A stretch of DNA of 64,000 nt from Wurfbainia villosa (GCA_025175895.1 CM046008.1:24693255-24757254), one strand, 5' to 3'; positions 1 to 10,509 are shown, counted from the stretch's first letter. Notes: generated from the letters alone by a model not told the origin. Numbers and translations are program-made.

Positions 1-537
1 TAGTTTTGAAAGCATTTCGAAGAGTTATATTGTTCGTATTTCAATTATCCTTAACATCTCACCCATTCTAAGTGTCTCAAAGCATGTTCACTTTATATAT
101 TTTGTGAGATGATTTAAATTTTAACTTGATTTAAGATAGTCAACCTTGGGTTAGATTCGGATTTAGCCTTTAGATCGTTAAGTAGACTTTTCAAGAAAAT
201 GACTTCCAGGTTGTGGCGAGGCATAGGGGCCTTCTTTGATCGGAATAACAATCACTTCCTTAGACAAAGCCAATTTCAAGAAAATATTTACTTAAGTCAC
301 TTAGAGTTACTTCCTGGTCTAACTATTTTAGGATACAGCGAGGTAGCTTCATCTAGTTCAACTTAGCCGAGTGCACCAAGCTAGATATGCCTTATCCAGC
401 TCGGATACACAAGACCTCATTTCCCTAACATACTACCATCTCGCCTCATCCTGATACTATGTTGTCAAGTTTGACTAACTATTGGTCCTATCTAAGCATT
501 CTAGAATTTAAAAGAAGAATTTAAACATGCAAAGATT
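1..537. other. Non-coding stretch downstream of B gag
   Basis: No open frame or domain is recognised on either strand. It follows gag in B, where the gag-pol junction would lie. A TTGGTTGAC-like tract resembling the sequence after gag in A1 appears near 460-490 (minus strand), so this is probably decayed post-gag sequence of the element. Confidence 0.4.
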
Positions 538-2079
538 CTAAGAGAGTAGGTACACAATTGTAGTACCAGCTCCCCCTGGACCATTGAACCAATTTGGTCT
601 ATTCACATAGTGGACTTGATCCTGGGGAATCCAATACTTGATGACTATAATTTTGGGGACCCATACTTGGACTCTTTGATGACTATGATTTACAATAGAC
701 ATGTAGGATTTGTTCGTAGTCATTGACCTAAATCTGAGTCCGAATTTGATGTACACGGCTCTTTGGGTTCCAAGAAGTCGGTTAAGATTCTTAGATCCCA
801 ACGTGAATCTTTCCAACCTAGCCTCGATCTCTTGAACTTGTCCTTTCAAGAGAGAATTCTCCTCCTCAAGCTTTTCAACTTGAGTTGAGTTTCCCTCTTG
901 AACTTGACTAGTTGAAGAGGTTAGATTAGCCTCTTGCTTGAGGATTTCAACCTCCTCGAGCAACGACTCAACTCTAGACTCAGACTTAGTTAATTTCCTA
1001 TTTAAAAACTTAATTTCATGATATAAGTTGGCTATTAATGAATGACTTACCTTGATTTTTTCTTTTAACCCAACTTTGAGTCTTGACTCGAATTCGTCCT
1101 CATAGTCGGAGTCAAAGTCGGAGATGGATTCACAGTCGGCTTTGATCTCGGACTCAGATTCTATGGATTTCATCATGAAGGCCAAGTTGTCATCTTGCTT
1201 TTCTTCTTCCTCCCATGTCGCTTGAAATGATTACTTTGGTTGCTTGTGTTTTGGCTTCATTTTTGGGCAATCTGACTTGTAATGGCCCATCTTGTTGCAC
1301 CCATAGCATGTGTATGTTTGTGGGGGTTTCTTTTTCTTCAATTGCTCCCTTTCCTTTTTGATCATTCTCCGAACTAGATTGATTAGTTTGGCCTCCATCT
1401 CCTCTTCGGATTCCGATTCGTATTCTCCTTTGAATTCAGATTCTTCTTCTTCAGGAGGTGGCTTGCTCTTCCCTTTTCTTCTTCGTCTTACAAACAACGC
1501 TACACCTTTCTCGGCCGAGACCACGTTAGATTGTTCGTGTAATTCAAATTCTGAAAAAAGTTCATCCAACCTAACCTTACATAGATCAATAGATACCTTG
1601 TAGGCATCAACCATGGATGCCCACAAGGTGATCCTAGGAAAAGCATTAAGAGCGTACCTTATTATATCTTGATTGTATACCTTTTGTCCATGGTGTGTAG
1701 GCCGTTCAGGATGTCTCGTGATCCTGCATCTTTAGATTATACAATTTATCCCTTTGTGTAGCTCGACTAACTTGGTCCAGAGATCTTTGGCGCTAATGAA
1801 CGGTCCAATCCAGTTGAGCTCCTCCTTTGACAAGCCACACTGCAACATTTGGGTTGCTTTTGCATCAGCCTCGATTTGCCTTTTGGTTGCGTTGGTCCAT
1901 TTGTCGAAATACAAAGGCTCCCCTTGATCATTGGTGGGTAGAGCAAAGCTGGTTTGGATTATTATCCAAGGCTCGATTTGTGTTTTCAAGAAACTCTCCA
2001 TCCTACCTTTCCAATAACGGAAATCATTTTCGTTAAAGAATGAAGGTCGGGTGGTGTTATACACCTCAATGTGCCCCAT
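538..2079 (-). pseudogene. gag: B gag polyprotein, broken
   Basis: Gag would form the virus-like particle and package element RNA in the cytoplasm. Three open blocks in series on the minus strand make it up. 2079-1732 begins MGHIEVYNTTRPSFFNENDF and holds the N-terminal DUF4219/UBN2-like region, with RYWKGRMESFLKT and DLWTKLVELHKG. 1626-1231 holds an acidic/basic linker and the CCHC knuckle CYGCNKMGHYKSDC. 1185-538 holds a Glu/Leu-rich coiled coil and the block FTLGSKNLNRLLGTQR. The stretch 1627-1731 lacks the middle of the UBN2 region and reads in mixed frames, so a deletion plus frameshifts separate the first two blocks. The ATG complement at 2079 is chosen because it lies about 175 bp after the primer site and matches the usual gag start. 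No functional product is expected. Confidence 0.75.
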
Positions 2080-2253
2080 TAATTATCTTGCAAAAAATGA
2101 ATAAAAACCAAAAGGAATTCAAAGACTTCATCTTGGATTAGTAGTGTGGGAGAAATAATAAGAAGAAAGCTTAAAATAATTCATGAATCGAAAAATACGA
2201 AAAGAAAGCTAAAAAGTGCTAGATTGGTAGTTACACCAAATCTTAGCGGCCCC

Positions 2254-2265
2254 GCTCTAATACCA
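2254..2265 (-). other. Primer binding site of B
   Basis: The minus strand reads TGGTATTAGAGC, one base off the tRNA-iMet complement TGGTATCAGAGC, and sits directly after the LTR end. It fixes the orientation of B as minus. Confidence 0.8.
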
Positions 2266-2267
2266 AT

Positions 2268-3306
2268 TATTGGATCGAGAAGAGTCGCTAGAGGGGGGGG
2301 ATGAATAGCGAGAGTGAAATATTTTCTTTTCGTTCGATTCGACAATACAAAAGTATTGCAGCAAAAAGTAAAAGACACAATTTGTTTTTAATGGGTTCAC
2401 AACCCAACGGTTGCTACTCCAAGGCCCCATGATCCTTGACTGCGTATGAAGAGACAATCCACTATAGAATCTCCTCCTCATTGGAGGTATGAGACAACGA
2501 CCACAAAAACCGAATGCTCGAGGATGAGGCAACAAACCTACCTCACCTCATTACGATTAAAAGAACAAATACAATGAATTAGAACAAACTTGCTACTACC
2601 GACGAAGAGGCTGTGAGCTTGGCATTGCGTCGGTGTTATGACGGTGTTATGGCATTAGAGCTTTAGCGTTGTGGTAGCATTTTGAGTGCAAGATTGATGA
2701 TACTATGGTTCGAGTCCTCCCCTCCTTTTATAGACTTGTGCCTTGGAATAAGTCCAGATCCAGATCCACAACTTGTGGATCTTATCACGAGGTGGCACCT
2801 TATCTTATCACGAAGTGACACCTTATCTTATCACGAAGTGGCAGCATCAATTGTTATCTTTTTTGACCTTGTATATTTGGTTGATTCATCGTGATCAGTT
2901 GACTGCTAGTAGCATTAGTCAACTGCCAATAGCTAGTAGTTGACTGCCAGCTTGGTCACTCCCTTGCAATAAGAGGTTAGCATAGAATATGGTAAATATG
3001 ATGGTTCCTTATCGTCCGATCTCGACCTAGACCTTCCACTGGAAGTCTTAGTTGGATCGCCGCCTACAGTCATCCCCGTACAGAGGACACGACCTTACCA
3101 TCTCTCTTCGTACTCGTGCTTACCTCAGGTCCTTTATGACCTGTCGCTTTGCTTCCGATCTTCACCTGGTTTCTTCGACTCCATCCGAAATTCTCCCGGT
3201 GTTGCCCAACCACCACGGTTTCTCGACTCGAGATTCTTCAAGTGTCGTTGACCTTCAACTCAGCTTAAACACTTCTACACACTTAAGAGTAGCTTATGAG
3301 ATAACA
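2268..3306 (-). repeat. 5' LTR of B
   Basis: On the minus strand it starts TGTTATCTCATAAGC and ends in the C-run, TCTAGCGACTC and CCAATA next to the primer site. The same terminal block occurs in plus orientation at 4540-4585. The middle carries a 23-bp tandem repeat (2779-2846) and several TTGACTGC/GTCAACTG words (2895-2955) of the kind common in SIRE LTRs. Confidence 0.75.
2779..2846. repeat. Three-copy 23-bp tandem repeat in B LTR
   Basis: Three head-to-tail units start ATCTTATCACGA(G/A)GTG(G/A)CA and have a 23-bp period, with only a few substitutions among them. Confidence 0.75.
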
Positions 3307-3310
3307 ATAA

Positions 3311-4400
3311 TGTAGGGAATCCATGCGCGCTCGAAAACATTTTACAAGAACATTGTAGTGGAAAAATAGAATCCATCCAGAGATCCATGCGAAAACCATA
3401 CTCGTATGATCGATTCTATCCTATGAGATTCGTAGTTACATTCGATGTGAGCCCTTTGCAATCCTGTCAGTAACACTTGCATTCAAGTTGTTCGGATCTC
3501 AGTGCGGTTAGGATGTCCGCGCCTCCATGGTATCCACCCGAACTGTGAGACGGAGAGGAACCAAACTGTAGTGCTAGCCACAAGGTTGGTTCGGCCAAGA
3601 AGGTAGAAGGAGAAGAAGATCACATGGGAAAAAAAACAACACCTACGAAACTAAAAGTCTCATCAAATCCTCTTTTATATTCAACCATTGAATATGAAGG
3701 GTTTGTGACTCTTGGTTTCCATGGAATTAACAACTCATTAATTCAATCTTAATGATCATGCAACCCTTCTTAATGGTGAGCCTCATTCAATCCGAATTTG
3801 GCTTGAGTCTAAATCGAGTCAGATTCATTGGATATACCTTGAGTCCTACACAATCTGAATTTGAATTGAGTCTAACTCGAGTCAAATTTATTGGGTATAC
3901 CTTGAATCCCACTCAACGAGTATACATTAGACTCAACCCGATGGCCCAATGGCTTATCACATGATCCATCTGCAACTCACATGTCCTAAGGGTGTGTCCC
4001 AATAGGTTCTTGTAATGTTGGCAATGTTTCTAAAACCCTTTTAGAGACATAAACAATGAGCGGCATCTAGCAATACATCATTGCTATCCAAGTGATGAGA
4101 ATGTCGAGATCCGACATAACCTTTCTGTGACTACTATCTTGTATGATTCAGTCCTTCTATCCTTGATATCTAGATTGATCAATGAGGCATAGCTCATGTC
4201 ATCCTCTTATCAATCTTTGTGTTTCTTGATCTCCAAGTAGACCACACCAATCAAATAATCTCAATATCTCATATTGACTTATTCGAGCATGACCATGCAT
4301 TTTAGCAGTCCTACTCTATCAAGGGGCCCATAGATATCACTTCCATTACATGGAAGGGATAAATCTCATCTACATCACTCACATCCCTCCACATTATCTA
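3311..4400 (-). repeat. Truncated H-family LTR, minus orientation
   Basis: Read on the minus strand this stretch matches the 3' part of the plus-strand H LTR that ends at 14185. Both have a terminal GGATTCCCTACA/GGATCCCTACA, a block around CTCTGGA(G/T)GGATC, and a region of repeated GAGTTAGACTCA-like words (3780-3930 here, 12170-12260 there). Homology stops near 4400, where a B-like LTR end begins. The copy lacks its 5' portion. No ORF of interest is present. Confidence 0.7.
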
Positions 4401-4585
4401 GTGTCACTGCACCAACAAGGATCGTAGGGCCTTGGATTAGCAGTCGGTGGGCTGTAAACCAAGTAAAAAAGTCTTGTGTTTGTGTTTTAATTTTCTGTTG
4501 TGTACTTGGTTTTAATTGTCGAAAAAGAAAAGTTTTTACGATCGCTATTCACCCCCCCCCTCTAGTGACTCTTTTCTATCCAACA
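4401..4585 (+). repeat. 3' end of a B-like (SIRE-type) LTR, plus orientation
   Basis: The tract contains GGATTAGCAGTCGGTGGGC, a T-rich stretch, CTATTCACC plus a C-run, TCTAGTGACTC and a terminal ATCCAACA. This is the R-U5 layout seen in the B and A LTRs. The upstream part is missing and no primer site follows at 4586, so it is an LTR fragment or the end of a 3' LTR. Confidence 0.6.
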
Positions 4586-5112
4586 AACCCGACTCCTCTC
4601 ATCAGCCACTGTAGGGGGATCTAATGCACGCAAGCATGACCTCAAACCTCCAATGAGATTCGCCAAGGATTCGATGCCCGCGGTCACGCTCAACGCTCGC
4701 AAGTGCACGATTATCGTCAATAATAATTTATGTATCGATCCCATAGAGAGTGAGATTTGAATATTGTTTGTCTAGTGGATGTCATTGGTTTGGAGGAAAT
4801 CTCTTGAGAGTCAGTGTGTGAGGTTGACGACAGTCCTGACTCAGTTACGGTTTCACTTGGAGAAAGCGAAGGTGGTCTCAAAGTTTTTTAAAGGATTCTA
4901 GTTTTTCGATTTCACTTGTGCATTTTTAAATATGATACAATTTAATGCTCATAGGATCTCTAGTTATGGTCTTGTGGGAGGATCATTATGTGTTTTCCTG
5001 ATGAACTTTTGCTTCTACGAAGAACTATCGACTCCTAACCAAGTTTCCCTTTCGAATCGTCAGAGCTCAGGGGGTTGATATCTTTGGGAGCCCCCTATCA
5101 CTGGGGTCCCTC
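4586..5112 (-). repeat. Probable Ty3/gypsy-like LTR and flank fragment
   Basis: On the minus strand, around 4750-4680, it reads a TATGGGATCGA block, then CGTGCACTTGCGAGCGTTGAGCG. This resembles the end of the solo LTR at 13600-13690 (CTGTGGGATCAATAA, then CGTGCACTTACGGATGTTGAGCG). Such ends are typical of Tat/Athila-type LTRs. No termini or TSD are found and nothing coding is seen. Confidence 0.4.
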
Positions 5113-5541
5113 TGTTAGTATTAGTTCTAAGTGTCAATTATGAGATGATTGATAAGAGAACTTTTGTATCATATTTCATAATAAAGGCAAAGTTTACGAT
5201 TATTATATTTACTCCATTGATGTGCCATTTGAATAAATATAATAATAATATCCTTGGATAGTTGGTTCTAATCTATGACATATCAAGATGGTGACTTGAT
5301 AGTGGGATACAAACACTATTCATAACTGTTTCTAGTCAAGTATTAATATATAAGGATAATATTAATACGTTGAGACTAGTATGTAGGTCAATTGATGACT
5401 TAATCTCACAAGTCATGGATATAGGATATCAATTTGACACATGGATATATATTAGAGAATATGTACTGAACTGACCAGCCATGAGAATGTTTCATGGATC
5501 GTCATATGAGTGTCATAGATATTTTCATAGTGACTATTAAT

Positions 5542-6737
5542 TGTTAGGGCAATCTCTTGCCGTAATATGGTTTTGATGTTGTGGCAAAGGGTTTAAGTTA
5601 GTTTGATATGTTGATGTGATATGTGCGTTGAAGTCGTGCAGGACTTAGTAATTCGCACATGAAGCCGTGGCGAGTTTCACATCTCATGACTCGTGCCTTG
5701 AGTCGGTGAAGGATAGCTTTGCGGAAGCCGTGCGCTTGGAGCATCCGAGGGACCGCCGGACGAGAAGCTTGGAGTGAAGCCGGAGGAAGTAGACTTCGAG
5801 GCAAGAGACGCGAAGGAGCATTGCAGAGCCGTGCGCCTGATGCTGCCGAGGGACGTGGCCGAGAACGAAGAGAACTTCGAAGGCGAGGGACTCCGAGAAA
5901 TGAGAGTGAGCGATTGTAACCCGGGGAAGGGTAGCTCTTAGGTGAAACTTGGCCACGGCCAAGTGTCGATGGGTTTTTCGACACCACCGACCGATCCATG
6001 TCATGGCAATGATCGCTTCCGAGTCGAGTGAGTTCGACCGTATACGATCGATCCGGATTAGGCGCAGCCGATCGCCATACGCGCCGATCGCTAAGATTAT
6101 CACCGATCAAGGCGCAATGACCGGGTCAATAAGGGTTCGCCATTATCGCTCGTAGCCGATCGCGCCGATTACGGAGGCGCAGCCGATCGATGAGGTCCAT
6201 CACCGATCGCTAAGAGTTTCGCTGACTACAACGGCCGGGATCCGACGTGTTCGAGGCCGCTAGAGATGGCAATGATCGCCAAGGGCGGCAATGAATCGAT
6301 GGCGCAAACGGAAGAAGTTAGCCCTCTCTATAAAAAGAGAGGGTGTGAGCCTTTGAGAGGCTAATGCTCATACTCCAAACGATCTTCCTAGTGCCCCACA
6401 AGCTCTAAACTCTTCTTACTTGTCTTTACTTCAATCCTATTGTAAGAAGAGTGATATTGGTCGTAAAGGTTACCTCCACCTAGCTTGGTGCAAAGGAGAG
6501 ACCATTTAGTGGATTGGTTTAACGGAGTGATTCACCGAGGACGAATCGGGGACCGTGGATTAGCGGCGTAGCCGTGAACCACGTTATACCATCGTGTTAG
6601 CGTTTGTTTTATTGTTTGTCTTTTGCTTTGTATTTGTGCTTCCGCTTGCGCTAACGTTTTTGTAGACGAGCAATTTACAACGTCCAACGTACGAGGGCTA
6701 TTCACCCCCCTCTAGCCGGCCATACCGATCCCCTACA
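5542..6737 (+). repeat. 5' LTR of A1
   Basis: The LTR begins TGTTAGGGCAATCTC and ends GATCCCCTACA. The first 270 bp and last 420 bp are nearly identical to the other three A LTRs. The middle (5880-6310) is GATCG-rich and differs strongly from its 3' partner. A TATA box lies in a hairpin at 6322-6343. Confidence 0.9.
6322..6343 (+). promoter_or_regulatory. TATA box inside a perfect hairpin, A1 5' LTR
   Basis: CCCTCTCT and AGAGAGGG form an 8-bp perfect inverted repeat around ATAAAA, so the core promoter TATAAAAA straddles stem and loop. Identical copies occur at 11156-11177, 49753-49774 and 54118-54139. Transcription would start shortly downstream, which defines the U3/R border. Confidence 0.75.
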
Positions 6738-6739
6738 AG

Positions 6740-6752
6740 TGGTATCAGAGCC
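6740..6752 (+). other. Primer binding site of A1
   Basis: TGGTATCAGAGCC, the complement of the tRNA-iMet 3' end, lies 2 bp after the LTR terminus. Confidence 0.9.
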
Positions 6753-6796
6753 AAGCTTGTCACCGGACTAACCGCCGCAACAAGCCCTACATCAAA

Positions 6797-8523
6797 ATGG
6801 CGGCTCCAACATCCATCCTCCGAAGTTTGAAGAGAATTCGCAGTGGAAGAAGCGAATGGAGGTATTTTTCGAAACGGATTTTGATATAATGATTACAATG
6901 GAATCCGGTTTCGTTTTGCCTAGGGATGAAGAGGGGAAGCCAATAGAGAAATCTAGGTGGACCAAGAGGCAAAGAGAGGAGCACATTGCAAACTCCAAAG
7001 CCAAGCACCATCTCTACAATGTGCTCCCTCAACAAGAGATCAACCGGATCGGAGAATGTGCTAGCGCCAAAGAGATGTGGGAGAAGCTTATAGAACTCCA
7101 TGAAGGCACATCCGAGGCCAAGCTAGCAAGGAGAGACCTCCTCCGCTCCCAACTATCCAATATAAAACTAGAAAAGAGAGAAAAGGTAACCTCACTACAC
7201 TCTAGGTTTAAAGAAATTTTAATTGGGCTAACAAGTGTAGGTGAGAAGCTATCAAACCGGGACATGCTCATGAAGGCTATAGATGCCTTTCCCCGGTCCT
7301 CAAAGTGGAGCTCCATGGTGGACTCATTCTATATCTTAAAGAATTTAGAAGTGAGCACCTTGGAGGAGTTCTTCTCAACAATGGAACTCCACGAAACTAG
7401 GCTTGAGGGAATACAAGAGAAGCCTAAAATTCAACCCTCAAGAGGAGTAGCATTATTGGCAAGTAAGGGGAAGAAGAAGATGGAAATCACCTCCTCCTCC
7501 GATGACGAAGCATCTTCCTCCTCCTCCATGGATAGCACCGAAGAAGCCTATATGGTAAGGAGGGTAAGACGTGCATTTAAGAATTTTAGATTTGATAAAT
7601 CTAATGATAGGATGAGAAGACCAAGGGGGAAGGTCATATGCTATAATTGCCAAGGAGAAGGGCACATAAGGGACAATTGTCCTCTCCTAAACAAGAGCAA
7701 GGAAGAAAGGAAAAAGAAAGAAGAAAAGAAGAAGAAGAAGGGGAGCAAGAAAAAGAAGGAAGAGGAGAAGAAGACAAAGGAGAAGGGAAAGGCTAAGGCT
7801 CTCAAGGCAAGGACTTGGGATGATCCATCCTCATCCTCCTCCTCATCATCGGATGAGGAGAATGCCTTTGTCACCAATTTGGCCTTGATGGCCTTTGATG
7901 ACTTGGATTGCTCTTCATCCGAAAATGAAGGATCAAGCTCAAATGGGGAGAGCTCAAATGAAGGGGGAGCTTCCACATCCTCCTCATCCGAAGAAGAGGA
8001 CATGGAAACTATGGTAACAAATCTAACCCCTAAGAAAATAGTTTCCATGGTTTCTAGCTTAACTAGAGATTTATTTAGAGCTAAGAAGAAAAACAAAAGC
8101 ATGCTAGATCAAATTAAGGACCTGGAAAATAAACTAGAAAATGCATGCTTAAATAATAATATTTCTTCTAGCTTAAATGATGATGCATGCTCACATGATT
8201 ATATGCCTTTGGATGTTAATGATGCATGTATAAATGAAAATAGGGCCTTAAGGGAAAAGGTAGATTATTTAACCAAAGCCCTAGAGAAATTCACTATTGG
8301 CTCCAACACATTGAACATGATCTTAGGGAGCCAAAGAGCTAGTTTCAACAAGAAAGGCCTAGGCTACAAGGAAAAGAAAAATGAAAAGGCCTACAAATGC
8401 CTAATAGCTAGGGGACAAGATAAAAAGAAAGTAATTGCTAGGAAATGGATCCCCAAGGAGTATTTAGTGAACCCAATAGGAAAGAATCTATTTTGGGTTC
8501 CAAAATCCATCCTTAAGGGTTAG
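6797..8523 (+). CDS. gag: A1 Gag protein (open from 6856; start region frameshifted)
   Basis: Nucleocapsid/capsid protein of the gag-only element. The open frame covers 555 residues from ATG 6856. Homology to A2 gag extends upstream to the ATG at 6797, but one C is missing at about 6801 (GGCGG here, GGCCGG in A2), which puts that ATG out of frame. Order: UBN2-like capsid region (about residues 1-150, with KEMWEKLIELHEG and FPRSSKWSSMVDSF), a Ser/Asp-rich linker, the CCHC knuckle CYNCQGEGHIRDNC (about 262-275), a long Lys/Glu tract, Ser/Glu-acidic blocks, a coiled coil (about 410-435), then FTIGSNTLNMILGSQRASF and a basic C-end. The reading frame is open for 1.67 kb although pol is absent, which suggests it has been kept functional recently. 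B gag shares the knuckle and the C-terminal block. Confidence 0.85.
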
Positions 8524-8983
8524 AATAACCCTAGGGTAGTCAACCATATGAACTTGACCTATATCATATTTTGGTTGACTTAGGATGACGGGACAACATT
8601 TTTTTTTAGATAGTGTTGGGTGATGATAACGTGCCCATAAATAGGTAATAATGCTTAAATCATGATGATTGATGTAATTCCTATGTATGTTTTAAATCAT
8701 GATTTATGATTTTGATATTTGGCATGTTATCATGAGAAATAGGTTTAAATCATGCTTTAGGTGATAATTTGTTAATTATCATCGTATAATACCTAATGCA
8801 TGACTATAATTTGATGAAAACATGTATTTCATGATCATAATGTAGAATTAATTGATATATATCATTATGATCATGTAGAATGTTAGGTTGATACTTAACC
8901 ATGATGGAATTGCATGAATATATGGGTTAAGTATATACAAATACCCCCTAGGATACATCTCACACTCACTATAGGCTAACTTG

Positions 8984-9181
8984 TGTTAGTGCATATAAGA
9001 TCCACATATCTCCACAATGGTATGATATTGTCCACTTTGGGCCCAAGCCCTCATGGTTTTGTTTTTGGGCTTTACCCAAAAGGCCTCATACCAATGGAGA
9101 TATCTTTTTTCTTATAAGCACATGATCTTTTCCATGTCTTACCAATGTGGGACTTTGATTGTATTCCCCATACTCCCAACA
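8984..9181 (-). repeat. TRIM LTR (3' LTR in element orientation)
   Basis: A 198-bp direct repeat with TG...CA ends, next to the polypurine tract. Confidence 0.93.
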
Positions 9182-9404
9182 ATCCCCCCCTCAAACGAAG
9201 GACCACATTGGGCCCCCCCTCAAGCCTATCCCTCCTCGAAGGATTTTCTCTGCTTGATGTCCGATCTTCAACCCACCAGGACTTCCTGCCAGTTGTTCGG
9301 TCCCCCCGACCCAACTAGACTTCCTTCCTGATGTCTGGTTCTCTTGATCTGGACGTGGGAGCTCAACTTCCTTCGTTCGAGGTTCATGGCTTGACATGGA
9401 CCAT

Positions 9405-9417
9405 GGCTCTGATACCA
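9405..9417 (-). other. Primer binding site of the TRIM
   Basis: The plus strand reads GGCTCTGATACCA, the reverse of the tRNA-iMet-type primer site. It settles the minus orientation. Confidence 0.9.
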
Positions 9418-9419
9418 AT

Positions 9420-9617
9420 TGTTAGTGCATATAAGATCCACATATCTCCACAATGGTATGATATTGTCCACTTTGGGCCCAAGCCCTCATGGTTTTGTTT
9501 TTGGGCTTTACCCAAAAGGCCTCATACCAATGGAGATATCTTTTTTCTTATAAGCACATGATCTTTTCCATGTCTTACCAATGTGGGACTTTGATTGTAT
9601 TCCCCATACTCCCAACA
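9420..9617 (-). repeat. TRIM LTR (5' LTR in element orientation)
   Basis: A 198-bp repeat, identical by eye to 8984-9181, next to the primer site. Confidence 0.93.
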
Positions 9618-10256
9618 ACTTGATTGCAAACTTATCATGGGTGAGATATTAGGATGATACAAATGTCCACTAATGCCTATGACATTTAGATGGTCATTTA
9701 AAGTATCAAAATAGCAATAATAGACCAATCATGGGGAAGGCTTATGTTTAATTCATAGACATATTGCCCAAAGATCATGGTTGGATATTTCATATGTTTT
9801 CAAGACCATTTCTTACCCTAAAATACATGCATTCATGTTTTGAAACAATTGGATGCAAAACTAGGTAGCTAACTTGATACTAGAATGATCAAAAACCTAG
9901 TGGTTTTTAGAGCTTTTGGATTTTTGGCAAAAGCAAGAAAATATAATGAGTTTTCATGAAAAACTATTTTTCCTTGATAGATATACTTAATGAAATATGT
10001 TATAATTTCATGATTTTAGAATTTTCTGAATTTATAATGCATTTCAAATTAGTGAAAATCAAAATTGATTCCTTTGTAGATCATTGCCATCGATAGTATG
10101 TCGTAAGTAATCAGAACATTGAAGGCCGAATTCAGTTTGTAAACCTACAACAAGTGGTAGAAATATACTTGATGCCATCAACAAGTGGTACCCAATTTTA
10201 AATCAACTTGTCATATTTTCCCTCCATTATACTTGATGCCATGAGCTTATAACTTA

Positions 10257-10388
10257 GTGTTAATCTTTTTGATAGTGTCAAAGGGGGAGAAATAAGTATG
10301 TTTAAGTTAATCACTTTAGGGGGAGAAATATATTTTAGGGGGAGAAATATATGATAGGGGGAGAAAATTTGCATAGAGAGTTTCATGG
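10257..10388 (+). repeat. Array of polypurine-tract-like motifs in A1
   Basis: Four spaced copies of AGGGGGAGAAAT(A) occur about 120-250 bp before the true PPT (10497-10509, AAAAGGGGGAGA). A2 has six copies in the same place. Extra PPTs can prime additional plus-strand starts; that role is inferred. Confidence 0.75.
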
Positions 10389-10496
10389 ATTAAGGGAGAA
10401 TTGCATGTTGTTATATCATGTTTATCTTTACATGCTTTCTTATCTTAGAATTTATATCAAATGTTTTTACCTAACTTAAACGGATTGCCACACATC

Positions 10497-10509
10497 AAAA
10501 AGGGGGAGA
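10497..10509 (+). other. Polypurine tract of A1
   Basis: AAAAAGGGGGAGAT lies directly before the 3' LTR start at 10511, the standard plus-strand primer position. Confidence 0.85.

Larger units (their letters stand above)
1..3306 (-). mobile_element. Element B: SIRE-like Ty1/copia retrotransposon, 5' part only
   Basis: On the minus strand the order is LTR (2268-3306), a tRNA-Met-type primer binding site (2254-2265), then gag (2079 down to 538), and the element runs off the left edge of the window. The gag type (N-terminal UBN2-like region, one CCHC knuckle, long coiled coil, conserved GSKNLNRLLGTQR block) and the LTR end with a C-run followed by TCTAG resemble the SIRE/Maximus lineage. No pol is visible because the element is cut by the window edge. 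The LTR ends 4 bp from the end of an H LTR, so B probably inserted at the H boundary; its second TSD lies outside the window. Confidence 0.8.
8984..9617 (-). mobile_element. TRIM: miniature LTR retrotransposon with identical LTRs
   Basis: Two direct 198-bp LTRs (8984-9181 and 9420-9617), TGTTAGTGCAT to CTCCCAACA, read as identical base for base. The internal part is only 238 bp. On the minus strand a primer site TGGTATCAGAGCC (9417-9405) sits 2 bp inside the right LTR, and a purine tract GAGGGGGGGAT (9192-9182) abuts the left LTR, so the element points to minus. The TSD is ACTTG (8979-8983 and 9618-9622). The homologous place in A2 (52430-52437) is an empty site with one ACTTG. No protein is encoded; mobilisation must be in trans. 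Confidence 0.95.
8524..10256. other. Non-coding internal region of A1 after gag
   Basis: AT-rich sequence without domains; short ORFs here are not conserved in A2. It is colinear with A2 51969-53105, so it is a fixed part of the family. It contains the TRIM. Near 10090-10125 it is scrambled compared with A2, where two CAGTCGACTG palindromes stand. Confidence 0.7.

Noticed and set aside
5598..6110. Antisense ORFs of 150-220 codons in the A LTRs (also near 10567, 49044 and 53426)
   Set aside because: Their C-terminal part is alike only because the LTR DNA is conserved; the rest changes frame and sequence from LTR to LTR.
6740..6752. tRNA gene fragments at the TGGTATCAGAGCC sites
   Set aside because: They are primer binding sites next to LTR ends; no cloverleaf or other tRNA part is present.
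7641..8102. 153-codon antisense ORF across A1 gag
   Set aside because: It mirrors the Ser/Lys/Glu-rich low-complexity part of gag, which gives long open antisense frames.
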